The notes below the pieces were generated by a model. It worked only from the letters and a program-made list of their open reading frames with translations, did not search any database and had not been told where the DNA came from. Both the position numbers and the translations under genes were made by a program. From the IMG/VR virus record IMGVR_UViG_3300020020_000131, positions 1 to 29,284 of that record: a stretch of 29,284 nt of DNA; one strand, given 5' to 3'. Below, in pieces: positions 7,990 through 14,515 of this stretch (the stretch's first letter is position 1; every line of letters starts with the position of its first letter). The DNA comes from a virus.

Positions 7990-8231
7990 AGCGGCCTCTG
8001 GGGAGTGTCGTGAGGATCGGGGTAGGACTCTTCGGCGTCGGTGAGTGAGTCGGCCCATTCGCCGCGGTGCCGCCAGATCCAGATGACGGCGTCGATGATG
8101 GAGACGGTGACGAACGCTGCGGCGGTCATGCCGACTGCGTACCAGAGGCCGAGCCCGACACCTTCGTAGTGTTGGAGGACAGCGAATGCACCGAACGCGA
8201 ACGTCACGGCGAACCGGGCACGGACGTTCAT
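7986..8231 (-). CDS. Small two-helix membrane protein, possible holin
   Basis: 81 residues. Residues 5-28 and 32-52 are hydrophobic and form two predicted membrane helices; the C-terminal 25 residues are charged and polar ('RHRGEWADSLTDAEESYPD'). The ATG at 8231 overlaps the previous stop, and the stop overlaps the start of the secreted esterase. Size, topology and partner fit a class II-type holin, but many small phage membrane proteins look the same, so this is inference. Confidence 0.65.
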   Translation of the reverse strand: MNVRARFAVTFAFGAFAVLQHYEGVGLGLWYAVGMTAAAFVTVSIIDAVIWIWRHRGEWADSLTDAEESYPDPHDTPQRPL

Positions 8232-8482
8232 CGGGCACCGCCGTAGCGGGAGCCGTCGGCGAAGGTGACGAGACCCTCAACCGGGGTGGGCGTGTCGACG
8301 CCGTTGGGACCGTAGAACGGAACCCAGTAGCACGCAGCGCCACCGAGCAGGGCGTCGGACAGGTCCACTGCGCCGGGACGGACTTGGTACGCAGTGAGGG
8401 AGATGGCGACTACGACGCCGTGGCCGGGGATGGTGTCGCCGACTTCGCAGCGGCGGGCGGACGGGACCGGGGTGGTGGTCAT
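8228..8482 (-). CDS. Hypothetical protein behind promoter copy 3, leaderless
   Basis: 84 residues, starting MTTTPVP at an ATG 7 nt behind a TATAAC box. A longer frame exists upstream, but the promoter position makes the 8482 start the only sensible one. The protein has a beta-rich middle ('GHGVVVAISLTAYQV') and a Cys in 'GGAACYWVPFYGP'; no family is recognised. It heads a four-gene transcript with the holin-like protein, the SGNH esterase and a short basic protein. Confidence 0.7.
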   Translation of the reverse strand: MTTTPVPSARRCEVGDTIPGHGVVVAISLTAYQVRPGAVDLSDALLGGAACYWVPFYGPNGVDTPTPVEGLVTFADGSRYGGAR

Positions 8483-8526
8483 AACCCCAGTTATACACCC
8501 GGGGACCACGGAAGTAAACCCCTATT
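8483..8526 (-). promoter_or_regulatory. Dispersed promoter, copy 3, leaderless for 8482 gene
   Basis: TTTACT (8513-8518), 17-bp spacer, TATAAC (8490-8495), TGGGGTT and ATG at 8482. The TAG stop of the upstream gene (8522-8524) is part of the AATAGGGG sequence, so the element itself supplies that stop codon. Confidence 0.82.
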
Positions 8527-8689
8527 TCAAACTGCGGAGCAAACGTGCCGTCTCGCTGGGGTTCGCTGGCGCATCGGGAGGGATGACTTCGGCGGGATGT
8601 GGGGTGGCCGGCAGCAACGGCTCCCAACCCAACATGCGGCGCACCTCGGCGATCACCACGTCAGGTTGCGCCGGCCCGTTGCCCCTCAT
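8522..8689 (-). CDS. Small protein at end of MuF transcript, unknown
   Basis: 55 residues. The ATG at 8689 overlaps the upstream stop in an ATGA junction. The sequence has a short helix ('PDVVIAEVRRMLGWEPL') followed by a Pro/Ala-rich stretch and a basic helix ('SETARLLRSLK'). Its stop codon lies within promoter copy 3. No family is recognised; the tight coupling to its neighbour is the main support. Confidence 0.6.
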   Translation of the reverse strand: MRGNGPAQPDVVIAEVRRMLGWEPLLPATPHPAEVIPPDAPANPSETARLLRSLK

Positions 8690-8865
8690 CGTCCACCCCA
8701 AGGAACGCCATCACGGACGAGGTTCGTCCTGGTGAGATGAACGTGGGCGTCGTGATAGACGCCATCCTCGATGCAGCGTGCCCCGACCGCGGCGAGGCAT
8801 GTGGGGCAGAACCCGACCGCGGCGACCGAACCATCGTCGGGCACAAGCCGGCCGATCGGGATCAC
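8686..8865 (-). CDS. Small Cys/His protein, probable Zn-binding
   Basis: 59 residues from a GTG at 8865 that overlaps the MuF stop (GTGA). Cys20 and Cys23 ('FCPTC'), Cys31 and His38/His41 ('GARCIEDGVYHDAHVH') form a plausible Zn site of the kind common in small actinophage proteins of unknown function. The GTGA junction decides the start; a longer frame runs into the MuF coding region. Confidence 0.68.
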   Translation of the reverse strand: MIPIGRLVPDDGSVAAVGFCPTCLAAVGARCIEDGVYHDAHVHLTRTNLVRDGVPWGGR

Positions 8866-11480
8866 GCGGCCCACGGGATCACCGCCCAATCAGCGACGTC
8901 CATGCCAGCAACCCGAGCCACTTCCACGACTTCAGCATACAACACCTCGAAATCCTGGCCGCGATCAATGGCCTCAGGGACCAGTTCGCTGTAGCGGACA
9001 GCAGCCGCGCTGGTTCCTTGCCCACCGACCGACCCCTCGGCGATCACCTCTTCCAGTTCCCGCACCTCACGTTCCCATGCCTGGAACGACATCCGCCACG
9101 GAGGATCATCCGCTTCGGTCGCTCCACGCAGCAGCGAGTACGCCCGATCCGCGTGCTGCTCGGATTGATGTGCGGCGAGGTAGCCGGCGGCGTCCTCGGC
9201 GTCGACACCGACAATCCGAAGCAAGTCATACCCGTCCTGCTCCAACACGGACGAGACATCGGAGGCGGTCATCCCGCCGAATCGGTTGGGATTGGGGATG
9301 CGACCGGAACGGATCGAGCCGGCGATATCGGCGCGGCGAGTGTGGTAGAGCCACTCGTCCATGAACTCGTCGACAGTGGTGCCGTTGAACACGCCGGCCG
9401 CTTGGGCGCGTTGCATGACGACGTCGGGGGCGTCGGTGGCACGATCGGAGAACCAGCGGGACGCCAACCGGTTTCGTTCCCAACCGGAAACCTTCGCCTT
9501 GTACCAGTCGTATTCGCCGCCCGAGCCAGTGGCCAGGCGGGGACGGCGGATGTGGAAGGCGTCGGCTTGATTGAGCCAGCCAAGTGAGTCAGCTTGGATG
9601 GAAGCGGCTTCGGCACGGACCCGAGCCCGGAGAACGTTGACGTCGGGCAGAGACGCAGAGAGTTGTTCGGGGGAGACGCCGTGGGCGGCGGCGAACCGGG
9701 TTCGACGTTCAGCGGTGGCGCTGGATCGAGTGGCACGGGCCGGCCGGGTCACCTCGGGGGCAGGGTCGGAGAAGATGACGGTGCAGTTCCGAACTATAAT
9801 TCCGTTTGCGATGAACCATCCCGTTCGGGCAGAAAGGTCGTAGACGTGGCCGCTCCAGTCGTTGATGAAGCTCACCTGATCCAGATGTACCGGGATGGAG
9901 CCAGCCTCGAAGACGTGATTCGGGCCGACGGACTCTCTATGAACCGCGTGTACGGGATCATGTGCCGAGCCGGAGTCGTGCGCAGCCACAGCGATGGACT
10001 GCGCATGGCGCGTCGTAACCGGCGAGCCAGCATCGCCAGCGAAGTCCTCCGCCGCTACGAGACCGGAGAGAGCGAGAATGCCCTCGCCGCGGCGTTCGGC
10101 CATTCGCGACAGGTGATCCGGGCCATCCTGCTCGACGCCGGAATCGAGCCCCGCGGCAGATCGGCAGCGAATGTGTTGCGGATGAGAGATGACGAGTTGG
10201 CGGGACGAGTCACCCGGAACGCTCACCTGTCGATGGGCGCTGGCGAAGCCGTGGTCGCCTATCTGCTCGGCGATTGGCTTGGGTACGACGTGGAGAGGCA
10301 AGTCCAGGTTGGTCGCCGCAACATCGACATCGCCGTCGGGAATGTGGCCGTAGAAATCCACCTCCGCCCGGCCCATCCGTTGAGCGACCGCTTGGAGATT
10401 CAACGTCTCCCAAACCTGTTCGATGCTGGATATCACGTCGTCTACCTGTGGCACCGCAAGCGTTTGGTGATCGGAGCGAAACACGCCGAGGACATAGCCG
10501 CCTTCATTGAGCGCGTCGGCCTGGCACCAGCCGACCGGCGTTGCCACGGGGTGGTTGGGCGTGACCACCAGTTCGCCGAGTGGAGTCGTGAGTCGGACCA
10601 TTGGACCCGCATACCAGCGACGCAGAATTGCTGACACCCCTTCCGCCTCCACGACAGTAACCCCGCTTACGCAACGGCAATTTATCACTTCGGCCGCCGG
10701 GCCGGGGCCGCCCGGGTACTCCATCATTGCGCCGCCGACGTTGAACATGTCGTCGATGGGGACGGTCTGCCCATCAGCCTCGATGTGGGTTGGGCGGGTG
10801 CGGGCGTCGGTGGTGGCGAGCCACGTCTTGGTTTCCGGAGCCAACTCGGGAATGGCACGGGCGCCGGCCATCGCCCCCGCATTCGACGCCGACACAACTT
10901 CGGTGCGGGCGATCGTCCTTGCGCGCCGCTGGTTGATTTGTGACTGACCGAGGAGTCGTTGCTTGATGTCCTCGATCCCCTCGCCAGCGGTGAACCCCTT
11001 GACCAGTTCGGAGCGGACATCCATCCACATGCCGTCGCCGACGTTGACGAGACGATTCGTGGCGGCGGCGAGATGATCCCGGGCACGAACATCGAGAGCG
11101 AGCCGGGCGTTGAGCGGGAGCGACGTGCGGGGGACAAGCGCGCCCGGGGCGACAGCCAGATTGGCGCCGGCCGGGACCGACTGGGATGGAAGGTTGATGC
11201 CGGCGTCTTCGTAGAGGGCGACAGCGACTCCGGTGGCGGAACGACCGTAGGCGGCACCAATGTGCGTGGACAGCTCAGGAATCTCCTGAGACCACACTCG
11301 ACGGGCCTCCAGTACGTCGTCGAGGTCCATGCCTCCCACGGGGTCCATTGCGGCGGTGACGGGGTTAGACGCCAACTGGCGGGCCGCAGCGAAGAACGCT
11401 TTGCGGACGGCCCGAGCGAACACCTCCTCAGCCTTCAAGATGAGGGCGTCAAGCTCGGCGTCGGACAGACCGGCGATCAC
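8862..11480 (-). CDS. MuF-type head morphogenesis protein interrupted by an intein
   Basis: 872-residue precursor from a GTG at 11480 overlapping the stop of the Zn-ribbon gene. Residues 1-269 contain the MuF (SPP1 gp7-like) core: 'RTIARTEVVSASNAGAM' is the helix before the conserved tail, and 'DARTRPTHIEADGQTV' and 'INCRC' its Asp/Thr/His and Cys motifs. An intein (residues 270-565) interrupts the motif immediately after 'INCR'; the C-extein resumes with 'CTVIF'. The spliced product would be 269 + 307 = 576 residues. Residues 566-872 form a helical C-terminal extension of unknown role. MuF proteins sit at the portal inside the head and help assembly; some carry effector domains in the C-terminal part. 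The gene follows the portal, as expected. Confidence 0.85.
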   Translation of the reverse strand: MIAGLSDAELDALILKAEEVFARAVRKAFFAAARQLASNPVTAAMDPVGGMDLDDVLEARRVWSQEIPELSTHIGAAYGRSATGVAVALYEDAGINLPSQSVPAGANLAVAPGALVPRTSLPLNARLALDVRARDHLAAATNRLVNVGDGMWMDVRSELVKGFTAGEGIEDIKQRLLGQSQINQRRARTIARTEVVSASNAGAMAGARAIPELAPETKTWLATTDARTRPTHIEADGQTVPIDDMFNVGGAMMEYPGGPGPAAEVINCRCVSGVTVVEAEGVSAILRRWYAGPMVRLTTPLGELVVTPNHPVATPVGWCQADALNEGGYVLGVFRSDHQTLAVPQVDDVISSIEQVWETLNLQAVAQRMGRAEVDFYGHIPDGDVDVAATNLDLPLHVVPKPIAEQIGDHGFASAHRQVSVPGDSSRQLVISHPQHIRCRSAAGLDSGVEQDGPDHLSRMAERRGEGILALSGLVAAEDFAGDAGSPVTTRHAQSIAVAAHDSGSAHDPVHAVHRESVGPNHVFEAGSIPVHLDQVSFINDWSGHVYDLSARTGWFIANGIIVRNCTVIFSDPAPEVTRPARATRSSATAERRTRFAAAHGVSPEQLSASLPDVNVLRARVRAEAASIQADSLGWLNQADAFHIRRPRLATGSGGEYDWYKAKVSGWERNRLASRWFSDRATDAPDVVMQRAQAAGVFNGTTVDEFMDEWLYHTRRADIAGSIRSGRIPNPNRFGGMTASDVSSVLEQDGYDLLRIVGVDAEDAAGYLAAHQSEQHADRAYSLLRGATEADDPPWRMSFQAWEREVRELEEVIAEGSVGGQGTSAAAVRYSELVPEAIDRGQDFEVLYAEVVEVARVAGMDVADWAVIPWAA
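9772..9845 (+). promoter_or_regulatory. Promoter and ribosome-binding site for the antisense nuclease
   Basis: TATAAT at 9795-9800 is a perfect -10 box in an otherwise GC-rich coding region; on the other strand these bases encode the conserved 'GIIV' of intein block G. No good -35 hexamer is visible 17 bp upstream. AGAAAGG at 9831-9837 gives an 8-nt spacing to the GTG. A start site near 9807 would leave a leader of about 40 nt. Confidence 0.65.
9786..10673 (-). mobile_element. Intein in MuF protein (296 residues)
   Basis: Cys270 of the precursor (codon 10671-10673) opens block A ('CVSGVTVVEAEG'). Block B is 'GELVVTPNHPVATP' with Thr307 and His310 of the TxxH motif. Block F is residues 545-560, starting HVYDL. 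Block G ends 'GIIVRN' at Asn565 (9786-9788), followed by Cys566 as the +1 nucleophile. The usual penultimate His is replaced by Arg564, a known natural variation. The insertion lies in the most conserved MuF motif, typical of homing sites. No in-frame LAGLIDADG or HNH domain is visible on the minus strand. Residues 319-544 are Ala/Gly/Asp/His-rich with little obvious core, and they are opposite the nuclease gene on the other strand. Confidence 0.9.
9846..10634 (+). CDS. EDxHD/Vsr-like homing endonuclease, antisense inside the intein
   Basis: 262 residues, the only plus-strand gene. The GTG at 9846 follows AGAAAGG (9831-9837, 8-nt spacer) and a perfect TATAAT at 9795-9800. Residues 8-45 and 62-102 are two helix-turn-helix units ('MYRDGASLEDVIRADGLS...', 'RRYETGESENALAAAFGHS...'), as in DNA-binding parts of homing nucleases. 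Residues 125-225 match the Vsr-like fold: Glu134 in 'GAGEAVVAYLL', then 'GYDVERQVQVGRRNIDIAV' (Asp161), 'NVAVEIH' (Glu170, His172), 'DAGYHVVYLWHRK' and 'AEDIAAFIE'. These are the EDxHD catalytic pattern. The gene lies wholly within the intein, leaving 60 bp and 39 bp single-coding at the two ends. Its codons are exactly reverse-complementary in register to those of the intein. It probably cuts intein-less muF genes to spread the intein. Confidence 0.85.
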   Translation: MAAPVVDEAHLIQMYRDGASLEDVIRADGLSMNRVYGIMCRAGVVRSHSDGLRMARRNRRASIASEVLRRYETGESENALAAAFGHSRQVIRAILLDAGIEPRGRSAANVLRMRDDELAGRVTRNAHLSMGAGEAVVAYLLGDWLGYDVERQVQVGRRNIDIAVGNVAVEIHLRPAHPLSDRLEIQRLPNLFDAGYHVVYLWHRKRLVIGAKHAEDIAAFIERVGLAPADRRCHGVVGRDHQFAEWSRESDHWTRIPATQNC

Positions 11481-11656
11481 GGGCGCACCTCACCCCGGAC
11501 AGCATCGAGAGCCCAACCACAACGACAGTGCCGGACGACAGTGCGCAGCGTCGCGCCATAGCCGGCATGGATGAACAGGGCGGCCTGATCGAGGATTTCG
11601 AGACGGAGCCGGCGACCGCAGTCCGGGCAGGTGTCAGGGTCGAGAGCGACCAACAT
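11477..11656 (-). CDS. Zn-ribbon peptide between portal and MuF genes
   Basis: 59 residues. The ATG at 11656 lies 6 bases past the portal stop; the TGA stop overlaps the GTG start of the MuF gene (GTGA). 'DTCPDCGRRL' (C10, C13) and 'RHCRCGWAL' (C44, C46) form a four-Cys Zn ribbon. Small Zn-ribbon proteins of this kind are frequent beside portal genes in actinophages; their function is not known. Confidence 0.75.
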   Translation of the reverse strand: MLVALDPDTCPDCGRRLRLEILDQAALFIHAGYGATLRTVVRHCRCGWALDAVRGEVRP

Positions 11657-11662
11657 GGCGGG

Positions 11663-13231
11663 TCACGCTGAGGGCAGCGCCGGCTCGGGAGGAACAGGGG
11701 TGTCACCGTTGGTTGGCGGTGCCGGAGCCGGCATCCCGGCTGGCATGTCACCTTCACCCGCGGTCGGCTCAGGAGCGTCGGGCGCGCCAGCCTCCGCATT
11801 CTGTCCGAGATCGATCTTGGCGAGATGGGAGATGTTGAGCAACTCCAACCCCAACTCGACCGTGCCGGGCGACATGATGGCGAGCTTGCGACCGATCCGG
11901 CGCTTCAACTCGTCGACATCGACGAGGAGGTCCTCCTCGGACAGACCGGTCTCCCGGGTGAGAGCGGAGTCGGTGACGTCGAGGGAACCGTGCAGCGCGA
12001 TGACATCCTGGGAGTGGTCGGGGCGGACTTCCAGCTCGGAGAGGTCGTACCAGACGATCCGCTCAGCATCAGGAGGGATTTCCTCGACGTCCTGATCGAC
12101 GGGCATCGAACGGCGGATGTCGCCCATCGCCCGCAGCGCCGGGCGGAGATAGCCGGTCGTGAATGACCAGCAGATCAATTCCAGCAGAGACGCCACCGTC
12201 GTCTTCAACGCTGACTCCTCGACTTGGAGGGCGCCCCAGTGGTTCATGCCGGCCATCCCGAGAAGCACTTCGGGCGGGACATCCATCGCGGTGGCCAACC
12301 GTCGAATCTCGAACTCGCGGTCGGCGAGCAGCTCGGGTCCACCTTCGAGCTTGGCGAAGTCGAGGTAGAGCAGACCGTCCTTGATGACTTCCATCGACAT
12401 CTTGGCGACGTACGGCATGGCAGCGGCGGCCGACCCGGGCGTCTTGATGGCGGTGATGCCGTGCTGCATGAACTCGTAGGTGAACGGGTCGTCACCTTCG
12501 GGCATGCCTTCAGGCGCCGGGAAGTCGGCTTCGGAGGCGACGACGAGCATGCCGTTGGACGCGAGACGAGACTGAATTTGGGCGTCGAGCTTGCGGTTCA
12601 ACAACTGCAAACGGTGCAGGATCGGGAGGGCGGCACGAGTGGACGAATCGGCTTGCCAGTGGTAACGGTCGTGGGGACGCCAGACACGGACCGGCAAAGA
12701 CTCCTCAGGCAACGCCACCCACCGGTTCTCGGCGATCTGGACCTCGGTGCCGCCCCCGGTGCGGGACTGACGGATTTCGTCACGGGAGTAGAACTTCCAG
12801 GACATCTCAGCGGCCAAGTCGGGATCGTCAGCGTTGACAGCACCAACGAACCAGCCTTCACCGGGAACGGTCAGGTGGACGGTGGCGGAACGCAACAGGT
12901 CGGATTGGCCGCCGATGCCATGCCCGATTTCGGCGACGAGCCCGACAGCGGGATCGTTGGTGTCGGGGTCGATGGGTTGCGGCTCATCACCCGGGTTGGC
13001 GGGGGCGACCGCGGCGACGAGCCGGGCGCGGGACAGGACATTGGACAACCACTTGACGCCCTGGCGGAACTCACCGATGTCGTCGTAGGCATCCCACGCC
13101 TCGTCCTGCCAGTCCTTGTACGGGGCGGCAGCCGATTCGTCGTTGCGGCGGCCGACTTCGATGCGGGCGGCGGAAGCGAGCAGCGCCGGGGAGTGACGGG
13201 GATGCCGGTTCCAGAAGGCCACAGAGGGCAC
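11663..13231 (-). CDS. Phage portal protein
   Basis: 522 residues from a GTG at 13231, or 519 from the next GTG at 13222. The sequence follows the portal fold: an N-terminal arm, 'QGVKWLSNVLSRARL' early on, a stem-like 'DDRYHWQADSSTRAALPILHRLQLLNRKLDAQIQSRLASNG' region paraphrased at residues 190-240, 'MDVPPEVLLGMAGMNHWGALQVEE' at about 330-355 (the conserved motif that precedes the tunnel region), and a Pro/Ala-rich disordered C-terminus from about 480. Portals form a dodecamer at one capsid vertex and carry DNA in and out. The gene lies before the MuF gene, its usual partner. A TAGCGT box 7 nt before the GTG at 13222 suggests a possible leaderless start; no ribosome-binding site is seen for either GTG. 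Confidence 0.88.
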   Translation of the reverse strand: MPSVAFWNRHPRHSPALLASAARIEVGRRNDESAAAPYKDWQDEAWDAYDDIGEFRQGVKWLSNVLSRARLVAAVAPANPGDEPQPIDPDTNDPAVGLVAEIGHGIGGQSDLLRSATVHLTVPGEGWFVGAVNADDPDLAAEMSWKFYSRDEIRQSRTGGGTEVQIAENRWVALPEESLPVRVWRPHDRYHWQADSSTRAALPILHRLQLLNRKLDAQIQSRLASNGMLVVASEADFPAPEGMPEGDDPFTYEFMQHGITAIKTPGSAAAAMPYVAKMSMEVIKDGLLYLDFAKLEGGPELLADREFEIRRLATAMDVPPEVLLGMAGMNHWGALQVEESALKTTVASLLELICWSFTTGYLRPALRAMGDIRRSMPVDQDVEEIPPDAERIVWYDLSELEVRPDHSQDVIALHGSLDVTDSALTRETGLSEEDLLVDVDELKRRIGRKLAIMSPGTVELGLELLNISHLAKIDLGQNAEAGAPDAPEPTAGEGDMPAGMPAPAPPTNGDTPVPPEPALPSA

Positions 13232-13242
13232 GCTACTCGCAG

Positions 13243-13261
13243 GATGCTCGGCAGATGAGCA
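13243..13261 (-). other. Short inverted repeat upstream of portal
   Basis: ATGCTC (13243-13248) and GAGCAT (13256-13261) flank a 7-nt loop between the secreted hydrolase stop and the portal start. The stem is only 6 bp and no T-run follows, so a terminator function is weakly supported. It may be an operator or a small attenuating hairpin. Confidence 0.35.
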
Positions 13262-13270
13262 TTGCGGTCG

Positions 13271-14515
13271 TCAGCTCACCCCGGTGGGGAGGCCGGTCGG
13301 GTGGAGCGGCCCCCACGGGGCGACGGCGGTTTCGTAGCCGGACGTGTACGCCTGAACGAACGCGAAGTTGCCGGAGTTGATGTAGGCGTCACGGTCGGCG
13401 ACGGTGCGTGTACCGACCAGCATGAATTCGACGCCACGCGTGTACGGCGAACCGGTCGCCCACTGCGGCGAGGTCGACACAGCAGTCCAGAACGACAGCT
13501 CCGAGGCCGGGTGGTTCTCGATGAAGAATCCGTCGGCCGAGGCGTTGCCGTGTTGCCCGGTGTTCGGGTAGCCGCCACCGCCCGCGCCGTCACTGGAGGT
13601 TCTGGCGTTCCACGTGCCGTTGACGATGACGATCAGACCGTGCCGGTCAGCCACGGTGCGGGCGGTGTTGACGATCTGGATGGCTCCGTCGCGGTACGCC
13701 TGCTGGTTCGCGGTACCGAATGTTGACCAGTTGAAGCCGCCGAACCAGGATCGGGACCCGACGTCATCCATGAAGAATCCGCCCATGTGCGGGTTCGCCG
13801 CGACCATCGCTTCGAGGACGCATTCCAACTTGAATTGGAGGATCGAGCCGGGCCGGAAGTCGGCGAGGTAACCCCACTGGTTGGCGTTCGGTTCACCAGG
13901 CCAGCGGGGTACGGCCGGGCCGCAGGTGGAGGTGTTGTGGAGGAGTTGGTGCCAGGTGCCGTAGTCGTTGTCGATGATGGCATCGAGATAGATCAACACG
14001 GTCCCACCCGCGGCGGACACGTTGTGGAATGCCGGGTTGTTGTAGTTGGCGCGTCCGGCGACGACGAGGCCGCCGGGGGCGGCGTAGGCGCCGACGCCGG
14101 TCATGTTGGTGCCGTAGACGAACGTGAACGGCTGCGGCGGCCGGTTAGCGAGCGTCCCCGCCGGCACCGTCGTCGTCGTGCTCGACGTCGTCGTCGTCGA
14201 AGTTGAAGGCGCCGTTGTCGATGTCGTGGATGAGGTCGTCGGCGAGACGGTGGACGTTGGCGGCAAGGTGGAGGACGTGGGCGGCGGTGTCGTGGTCGTC
14301 GCGGGAGACGTCGTTGGCGGCGGCACGGATGTCGTCGACGATGTGGTGGTCGTGGTAGTCGTGGTAGTCGTTGATGGCGGCACCTCCGTCGTCGTGGTGA
14401 CGCCGGGGCAGTGGGGATGGCCCGGGCGTGGACAGTGATGCCCGACATCGACAGTGGTGAAGCCGAACCCGAGAATGGAGGCAGAAGCGGCGAGGACCAG
14501 TGCTAGACGTTTCAC
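13271..14515 (-). CDS. Secreted TIM-barrel glycoside-hydrolase-like protein with Thr/Ser/Pro linker
   Basis: 414 residues; the ATG at 14515 overlaps the upstream stop (ATGA). Residues 1-22 are a signal peptide. Residues 25-38 contain two Cys ('HHCPRPGHPHCPG'). Residues 40-118 are almost purely Thr, Ser and Pro, a mucin-like spacer typical of wall-spanning secreted actinobacterial enzymes. Residues 125-414 look like a barrel-type hydrolase domain: 'AGGTVLIYLDAIIDND', 'GGFFMDDVGSRSWFGG' (candidate catalytic Asp250/Asp251), 'HGLIVIVNGTW', 'ADGFFIENHPAS' and 'FAFVQAYTSGYE' fit successive strands of a GH114/DUF4434-type glycosidase. The substrate is unknown; a host cell-wall or capsule polysaccharide is likely. 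Location inside the head module is unusual for a lysin. Confidence 0.75.
   Translation of the reverse strand: MKRLALVLAASASILGFGFTTVDVGHHCPRPGHPHCPGVTTTTEVPPSTTTTTTTTTTSSTTSVPPPTTSPATTTTPPPTSSTLPPTSTVSPTTSSTTSTTAPSTSTTTTSSTTTTVPAGTLANRPPQPFTFVYGTNMTGVGAYAAPGGLVVAGRANYNNPAFHNVSAAGGTVLIYLDAIIDNDYGTWHQLLHNTSTCGPAVPRWPGEPNANQWGYLADFRPGSILQFKLECVLEAMVAANPHMGGFFMDDVGSRSWFGGFNWSTFGTANQQAYRDGAIQIVNTARTVADRHGLIVIVNGTWNARTSSDGAGGGGYPNTGQHGNASADGFFIENHPASELSFWTAVSTSPQWATGSPYTRGVEFMLVGTRTVADRDAYINSGNFAFVQAYTSGYETAVAPWGPLHPTGLPTGVS
14162..14398 (-). repeat. Low-complexity Thr/Ser/Pro-coding tract
   Basis: About 79 codons made mostly of ACG/ACC/ACT, TCG and CCG encode the linker of the secreted hydrolase. 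On the plus strand the same bases read as GTC/GTG/GTT runs and produce a long Val-rich false frame. The tract is a likely site of length variation. Confidence 0.75.

Noticed and set aside
9594-9845. Upstream part of the antisense nuclease frame (84 further codons)
   Set aside because: It extends past the intein into extein coding DNA, has Gly/Arg/Asp-rich shadow composition and no ribosome-binding site. The GTG at 9846 with AGAAAGG fits better and stays inside the intein.
12224-13258. 344-codon plus-strand frame opposite the portal gene
   Set aside because: Shadow composition and no motif; the portal on the minus strand accounts for the open frame.
14162-14398. CRISPR-like or satellite array suggested by the repetitive tract
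   Set aside because: The units are irregular codon runs with no fixed repeat length or spacers; it is a coding linker.
14124-14438. Val-rich 104-codon plus-strand frame
   Set aside because: It is the complement of the Thr/Ser/Pro linker codons of the secreted hydrolase; pure low-complexity artefact.
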